Below, one piece after another: positions 60,245 through 64,000 of a stretch of 64,000 nt of DNA (positions within the stretch are counted from its first letter, which is position 1; every line of letters starts with the position of its first letter). Made by a program: the position numbers and the translations under genes. The notes under the pieces are model-generated. The model worked only from the letters and a program-made list of their open reading frames with translations, was not told where the DNA came from and made no database searches. The DNA comes from SCUB01 sp041918675 (lineage in GTDB: Bacteria > Pseudomonadota > Alphaproteobacteria > Rhizobiales > Xanthobacteraceae), in contig JAYRVF010000004.1 of the NCBI GenBank assembly GCA_041918675.1, forward strand, positions 1 through 64,000, in the 5' to 3' direction.

Positions 60245-61456
60245 ATGGCCATGATCTCCGTCGAGGAAGCCCTGCGGTCGGTGGTCGATGGCGTCGCCCC
60301 GCTAGCGATCGAGACGGTTCCGCTCACGGAGGCGATCCACCGCGTCCTTGCCGCCGATATCGTGGCGCGGCGCACGCAGCCGCCGGCGGCGATGTCGGCG
60401 ATGGACGGCTACGCGGTGCGCGCGGCGGACGCGGCGCGCGTTCCGGTGACACTGACGGTCGCCGGCGAAGTCGCCGCCGGCCGCCCCTGCGAGGGCGCGG
60501 TCAAGCCGGGCACGGCCGTCCGTATCTTCACCGGCGGCGTGGTGCCCGATGGCGCCGACGCCGTCGTCATCCAGGAAGACACCGTTCGCGAGGGCGATCG
60601 CGTGACCGTCAAGGAGGCGGCGATCGCGGGTCGCCACATCCGTCCGGCCGGCGTCGATTTCACGCAAGGCGCAACCATCCTCGCCGCCGGGCGGCGGCTC
60701 GCCGACCGCGACCTCGCGCTTGCCGCGGCGATGAATTATCCCGCGCTTCCGGTCCGGCGCAGGCCGAAGGTCGCGATCCTGGCGACGGGCGACGAGCTCG
60801 TCCCGCCCGGAACCGACCCCGGCCCCGGCCAGATCGTCTATTCCAACGGCTTCGCGCTGCGCGCGTTCGCCGAGCACGAGGGCGCCGAGGTGATCGATCT
60901 CGGCGTGGTGCCGGACCGGATCGACGCGACCATCGCGGCCATCCGCGCCGCGCGCGAGGCGCGCGCCGACGTGCTTCTCACCACCGGCGGGGCCTCGGTC
61001 GGCGACCACGACCTCGTCCACCACGCGCTGCACGACCAGGGCGTCGACATGGCGTTCTGGAAGGTCGCCATGCGCCCCGGCAAGCCGATGATGCATGGGC
61101 GCCTCGGCGAGCTGCGCGTGCTCGGCCTGCCGGGAAATCCGGTCTCGTGCTATGTCTGCGCGTTCCTGTTCGCGGGCCCGCTCATCCGGGCGTTGCAGGG
61201 GCGCGCGGACACCGGCCCGGCCACGGAGTTCGCGATCCTGGGCCGCGACCTGCCCGCCAACGACCTCCGGCAGGACTACATGCGCGCCGCGCTCAGCCTT
61301 GACGGCGACGGCCGGACCGTCGCCACGCCCTTCCAGAACCAGGACAGCTCGCTCCTGAGCGTCCTTTCGGCGTCCGGCGCGCTTCTGATCCGTCCGCCGC
61401 TCGCCCCCGCCGCCAAGGCCGGGCAACCCTGTGTTATCCTCAAGCTTCCCTTTTAG
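60245..61456 (+). CDS. moeA: Molybdopterin molybdenumtransferase
   Basis: The 403-residue protein inserts molybdenum into adenylated molybdopterin. Motifs: SAMDGYAVRAADA, FTGGVVPDGADAVV, ATGDELVPPG, TTGGASVGDHDLV, MRPGKPMMHG and GLPGNPVSCYV. Length normal. Last gene of the trpDC-moaC-moeA group; lexA follows after a 240-base gap with its own operator. Confidence 0.96.
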   Translation: MAMISVEEALRSVVDGVAPLAIETVPLTEAIHRVLAADIVARRTQPPAAMSAMDGYAVRAADAARVPVTLTVAGEVAAGRPCEGAVKPGTAVRIFTGGVVPDGADAVVIQEDTVREGDRVTVKEAAIAGRHIRPAGVDFTQGATILAAGRRLADRDLALAAAMNYPALPVRRRPKVAILATGDELVPPGTDPGPGQIVYSNGFALRAFAEHEGAEVIDLGVVPDRIDATIAAIRAAREARADVLLTTGGASVGDHDLVHHALHDQGVDMAFWKVAMRPGKPMMHGRLGELRVLGLPGNPVSCYVCAFLFAGPLIRALQGRADTGPATEFAILGRDLPANDLRQDYMRAALSLDGDGRTVATPFQNQDSSLLSVLSASGALLIRPPLAPAAKAGQPCVILKLPF

Positions 61457-61495
61457 CTCTCGGTGGCTTTGTTGACCTCAAATTAAGAGGTTGCG

Positions 61496-61525
61496 GAACA
61501 CATATCGAACATATAGTGTTCGTTC
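61496..61525 (+). promoter_or_regulatory. LexA (SOS) operator upstream of lexA
   Basis: GAAC-ACATATC-GAAC (61496-61510) is an exact GAAC-N7-GAAC, the reverse of the alphaproteobacterial LexA box GTTC-N7-GTTC. It overlaps GAAC-ATATAGT-GTTC (61507-61521), an inverted form of the same half sites, and another GTTC follows at 61522-61525. TATAGT (61512-61517) may be the -10. The long (about 170-base) leader before the lexA ATG is otherwise plain. It indicates autoregulation. Confidence 0.8.
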
Positions 61526-61696
61526 ATGATTTGTTTCGACGCCTGTTCGAGTGGTCACATCCGGCGGTCTTTCGCGGCCTTGGTGCCCGGCGCTCCGGAC
61601 GAGATGGGCGAAATGCCCGCGCTCCAAGGCATCGAGCAGCCGCCTCCGGGAACGGGCGATCCGGCTCCGGGGAACAAGCTTGGGGGATAAGACCAG

Positions 61697-62392
61697 ATGC
61701 TGACGCGCAAGCAATTCGAGCTTCTCAGGTTCATCAGCGAGAGGTTGAAGGAGTCCGGGGTTCCGCCGTCCTTCGACGAGATGAAGGACGCGCTGGACCT
61801 GCGCTCGAAATCAGGCATCCACCGGCTGATCACCGCGCTCGAGGAGCGCGGCTTCATTCGCCGCCTGCCCAATCGCGCCCGCGCGATCGAGGTGATCAAG
61901 CTGCCGGACCAGAGCGGCGGCTTCGGCGGTCCGCGGCGCGGCTTCACGCCAAGCGTGATCGAAGGCAATCTCGGGCGCGTGCGCGCGCCTTCCGAGGACG
62001 ACGGGGGCCGTCCCGTCGCGGTTCCGGTGATGGGCCGTATCGCCGCCGGCACGCCCATCGAGGCGATCCAGACCCGCAGCGCCACGATCAACGTACCCCC
62101 GGAGATGCTCGGCAGCGGCGATCATTACGCGCTCGAAGTGCGCGGCGATTCCATGGTGGAGGCCGGGATTTTCGACGGCGACATGGCGCTCATCCGGCGC
62201 TCGGAAGCCGCCGAGACCGGCGACATCGTGGTCGCCCTGATCGACGACGAGGAGGCCACGCTCAAGCGCTTCCGCCGTCGCGGCGCGTCGATCGCGCTGG
62301 AGCCGGCCAACACCTCCTATGAGGTGCGCATCCTGCCGCCGACGCGCGTGCGCATTCAGGGCAAGCTGATCGGGCTTTATCGCAAGTACTGA
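61697..62392 (+). CDS. lexA: LexA repressor of the SOS response
   Basis: The 231-residue protein has an N-terminal winged helix (1-65, MLTRKQFELLRFISERLKES), a linker of about 40, and an S24-type autoprotease domain: cleavage bond Ala117-Gly118 in GRIAAGTP, nucleophile Ser152 in RGDSMVEAG, general base Lys190 in EATLKRF. The 61496-61525 operator lies upstream. GGGGGA precedes the ATG. It is convergent with comEC, a neighbour pairing common in rhizobia. Confidence 0.97.
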   Translation: MLTRKQFELLRFISERLKESGVPPSFDEMKDALDLRSKSGIHRLITALEERGFIRRLPNRARAIEVIKLPDQSGGFGGPRRGFTPSVIEGNLGRVRAPSEDDGGRPVAVPVMGRIAAGTPIEAIQTRSATINVPPEMLGSGDHYALEVRGDSMVEAGIFDGDMALIRRSEAAETGDIVVALIDDEEATLKRFRRRGASIALEPANTSYEVRILPPTRVRIQGKLIGLYRKY

Positions 62393-62438
62393 AATCGGCG
62401 CTGAAGTCGGTGCCGAGATCGGTACTAAGATCGGCGCG
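62391..62438. repeat. 12-bp tandem repeat after lexA
   Basis: Four degenerate 12-bp units with core ATCGG follow one another at 62391, 62403, 62415 and 62427 (for example GAAATCGGCGCT, GAGATCGGTACT). The first unit overlaps the lexA stop codon. The array sits in the lexA/comEC convergent gap; no terminator hairpin is visible. Confidence 0.75.
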
Positions 62439-62477
62439 ACGAGGCGCGGGGCCGCCCGCTCGTTTCGGTTTTCGCAA

Positions 62478-64000
62478 TCAGTCGCCCGCGTCGCCGTCGC
62501 CGGCCTCGATATCGCCGGGCGCGGGCGTCGCGTCGACCGGCGCGCGCCTTGTTCCCGAACCCGCGGTGGCGCTCGAACCGGTCCCGGCGCGCGAGGGCGG
62601 ACGGCGGGCATCGCCCGATCCGGGTTCGCTCGTCATCGCTTCTCCCGGCCCCGCTCCGCTCGCGCCGGGCACACCGCTTCCCTCCCGGACCTCCCGGATC
62701 TCTTTTGCCCACGGCCGGTCATAGCCGGGCGGACGGACCGCGCCCATCAACTCGAAATCATTGCCCCCGCGCCTTAGCATCATCGCGCCGCGCCGGCGCG
62801 CCTCGTGCCAGTCGATGACCCGCGCGGCGCAGTCTCGCGGCGGCTCGACCCGCGCGACGATCAGCGCGGCCTTGCCGCAATCGTCGGCGAAGGCCGAAGC
62901 ATGGCGCGCGAGCGCGATGACGCGGTCGTCGGCGTCGCGCGTCACGCAGCCCGAGGCGTCGCACGCGACGCCGTCCGCGCGCGAGCCGTCATCCTTGCCG
63001 CGCGTATCGCCGTCGGCGGCGAGCCATTCGCGGGTCACGAACGTATCCTTGCCGGTGGACATCAGGCGCAGCCGCCCGTCCCGCGCCCGCACCGCGACGT
63101 GGCGCAGGTCGTCCGAAATCAGAATGTCGGGCGCGGGCGCGCGTGCCGCCCAGACGATGCCGATGGCGATCAGCACCCCGCCCGCCCATCTCAGATTTGA
63201 ACGCATCAGCGCCATCGCGATCATGCCGGCCGTCATTACCAGCAGCGCGGGCGTGCCGAAGGCCGAAACCCGCGCGGTCGCGCCCGGCAGCGCCGCCACC
63301 CAGGTCGCCACCGCCACCATCCAGGTGATGCCGAGTTCCATCACGCGCCAGAACGGCCCGTCGAGGCCGAACGGCATCGCCGCGAGCCCGAGCATGCCGG
63401 CGGGCATGATCCAGCCGCTCACTACCGGCATCGCCGCGAGATTGGCCAGAACCCCGTAGGGCGTCACGCGGTGGAAATGAAACGCGGCATAGGGCGTGGT
63501 CGCGAGCCCGGCGATCAGCGAGGCCATCGTCAGCGCCGCGATCTCCCGCGCGCCCCAATGCGCGATCCGCGCCGAGGTCCAATGATCGGGAAGCGCCATG
63601 AATTTCGGCAGTCCCCGCTCCACCAGCGCCACGAGACCAAGCGTCGCCGCGAACGACATCTGGAAGCTCGGATGCACCACGCTTTCCGGCGACCAGGCGA
63701 GCACCGCCAGCGCAGCGATCGCGAGGGTTCGAAATGTGATCGCGCGCCGGTCGAGCATGATGCCGACCAGCACCACGGCCGTCATCAGGAAGGAGCGCTG
63801 GGTGGCGACCTCCGCGCCCGACAGCAGCAGATAGAAGGCCGAGGCGAGGAGCGCGGCGAAGGCCGCCCATTTCTTGATCGGCCGCCCGGCGGAAAGGCGC
63901 GGCGCCAGCGCGAGCAGCGCGCGGATCAGGAAGAAGACCGCGCCGGCGACGACCGCCATGTGATAGCCGGAAATCGACAGCACGTGCCCGAGTCCGGAGA
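62478..64000 (-). CDS. comEC: ComEC/Rec2 competence channel, C-terminal part (N-terminus beyond window)
   Basis: About 507 codons are present; the frame runs off the right edge. At the edge is SGLGHVLSISGYHMAVVAG, the ComEC core motif, followed by many membrane helices (to about residue 285 from the edge). ComEC is the inner-membrane channel for transforming DNA. The C-terminal cytoplasmic/periplasmic tail lacks the HxHxDH of the usual metallo-beta-lactamase domain and instead has a cysteine-containing region (VACDASGCVTRD, DDCGKAALIV) and a Gly/Pro/Thr-rich end. It is convergent with lexA. Confidence 0.9.
   Translation of the reverse strand, partial: SGLGHVLSISGYHMAVVAGAVFFLIRALLALAPRLSAGRPIKKWAAFAALLASAFYLLLSGAEVATQRSFLMTAVVLVGIMLDRRAITFRTLAIAALAVLAWSPESVVHPSFQMSFAATLGLVALVERGLPKFMALPDHWTSARIAHWGAREIAALTMASLIAGLATTPYAAFHFHRVTPYGVLANLAAMPVVSGWIMPAGMLGLAAMPFGLDGPFWRVMELGITWMVAVATWVAALPGATARVSAFGTPALLVMTAGMIAMALMRSNLRWAGGVLIAIGIVWAARAPAPDILISDDLRHVAVRARDGRLRLMSTGKDTFVTREWLAADGDTRGKDDGSRADGVACDASGCVTRDADDRVIALARHASAFADDCGKAALIVARVEPPRDCAARVIDWHEARRRGAMMLRRGGNDFELMGAVRPPGYDRPWAKEIREVREGSGVPGASGAGPGEAMTSEPGSGDARRPPSRAGTGSSATAGSGTRRAPVDATPAPGDIEAGDGDAGD

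Noticed and set aside
1..64000. Prophage, transposon or genomic island
   Set aside because: No integrase, transposase or phage gene was recognised, and gene order is that of a conserved chromosomal core apart from the left end.

Overview
The window is a high-GC stretch of an alphaproteobacterial chromosome, almost certainly order Hyphomicrobiales (Rhizobiales). The evidence is gene order: yajC-secD-secF followed by Mth938-like and squalene/phytoene-synthase-like genes; scpA-scpB-tatA-tatB-tatC-serS-surE-pcm-nlpD; eno, ftsB, pdhA-pdhB-pdhC and lpdA; tpiA, secG, pyrG and kdsA; and ppiD-trpD-trpC-moaC-moeA-lexA-comEC. A lipoyl domain on the pyruvate dehydrogenase E1-beta subunit, an ExoR-like regulator and a GTTC-N7-GTTC type LexA box agree. 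The genus cannot be fixed from sequence alone; a Beijerinckiaceae/Methylocystaceae-like lineage is a guess.

Left end (1-5600): a CRISPR array (13 full 37-bp repeats plus one cut by the window edge, 13 spacers) with no cas gene in view. A repeat-rich gene-poor stretch follows, then a secreted cysteine-rich gene broken by an in-frame TGA, a DUF3597 gene whose last codons are tandemly duplicated, a patatin-like lipase, a PCu(A)C copper chaperone with a DUF2946 partner, and a small DUF1127 gene behind an AT-rich regulatory island.

Core region (5779-27636): trmFO; the Sec accessory operon; a DUF815 ATPase; the nlpD-pcm-surE-serS-tatCBA-scpBA-nagZ-SPOR-argS-dgt block, almost all on the minus strand; and erpA. 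It covers protein export (Sec and Tat), envelope and division remodelling (NlpD, NagZ, SPOR protein), chromosome condensation (ScpAB) and tRNA charging.

Middle (27673-45948): an RND efflux pump pair, xthA, exoR overlapping ilvD, a small stress-type membrane protein, the pyruvate dehydrogenase genes with lpdA separated from pdhABC by small genes, ftsB with a CtrA-type box, and an outer-membrane protein that looks like two fused beta-barrels.

Right part (46126-64000): eno, queF, MFS, kdsA, VOC, pyrG, secG, a DUF6455 gene, tpiA, ppiD, trpDC, moaC, moeA, lexA with its SOS operator, and the C-terminal part of comEC running off the window.

No rRNA or tRNA gene, prophage or transposase was recognised. 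The most unusual signals are non-genic or sub-genic: a mosaic palindromic repeat present in at least three intergenic copies, a different palindromic element inserted in frame and in inverted orientation into the linker of the PdhC E2 protein, ordered CpG-transition variants in the CRISPR repeats, and the TGA-interrupted cysteine-rich gene. No complete new multi-gene system was found.
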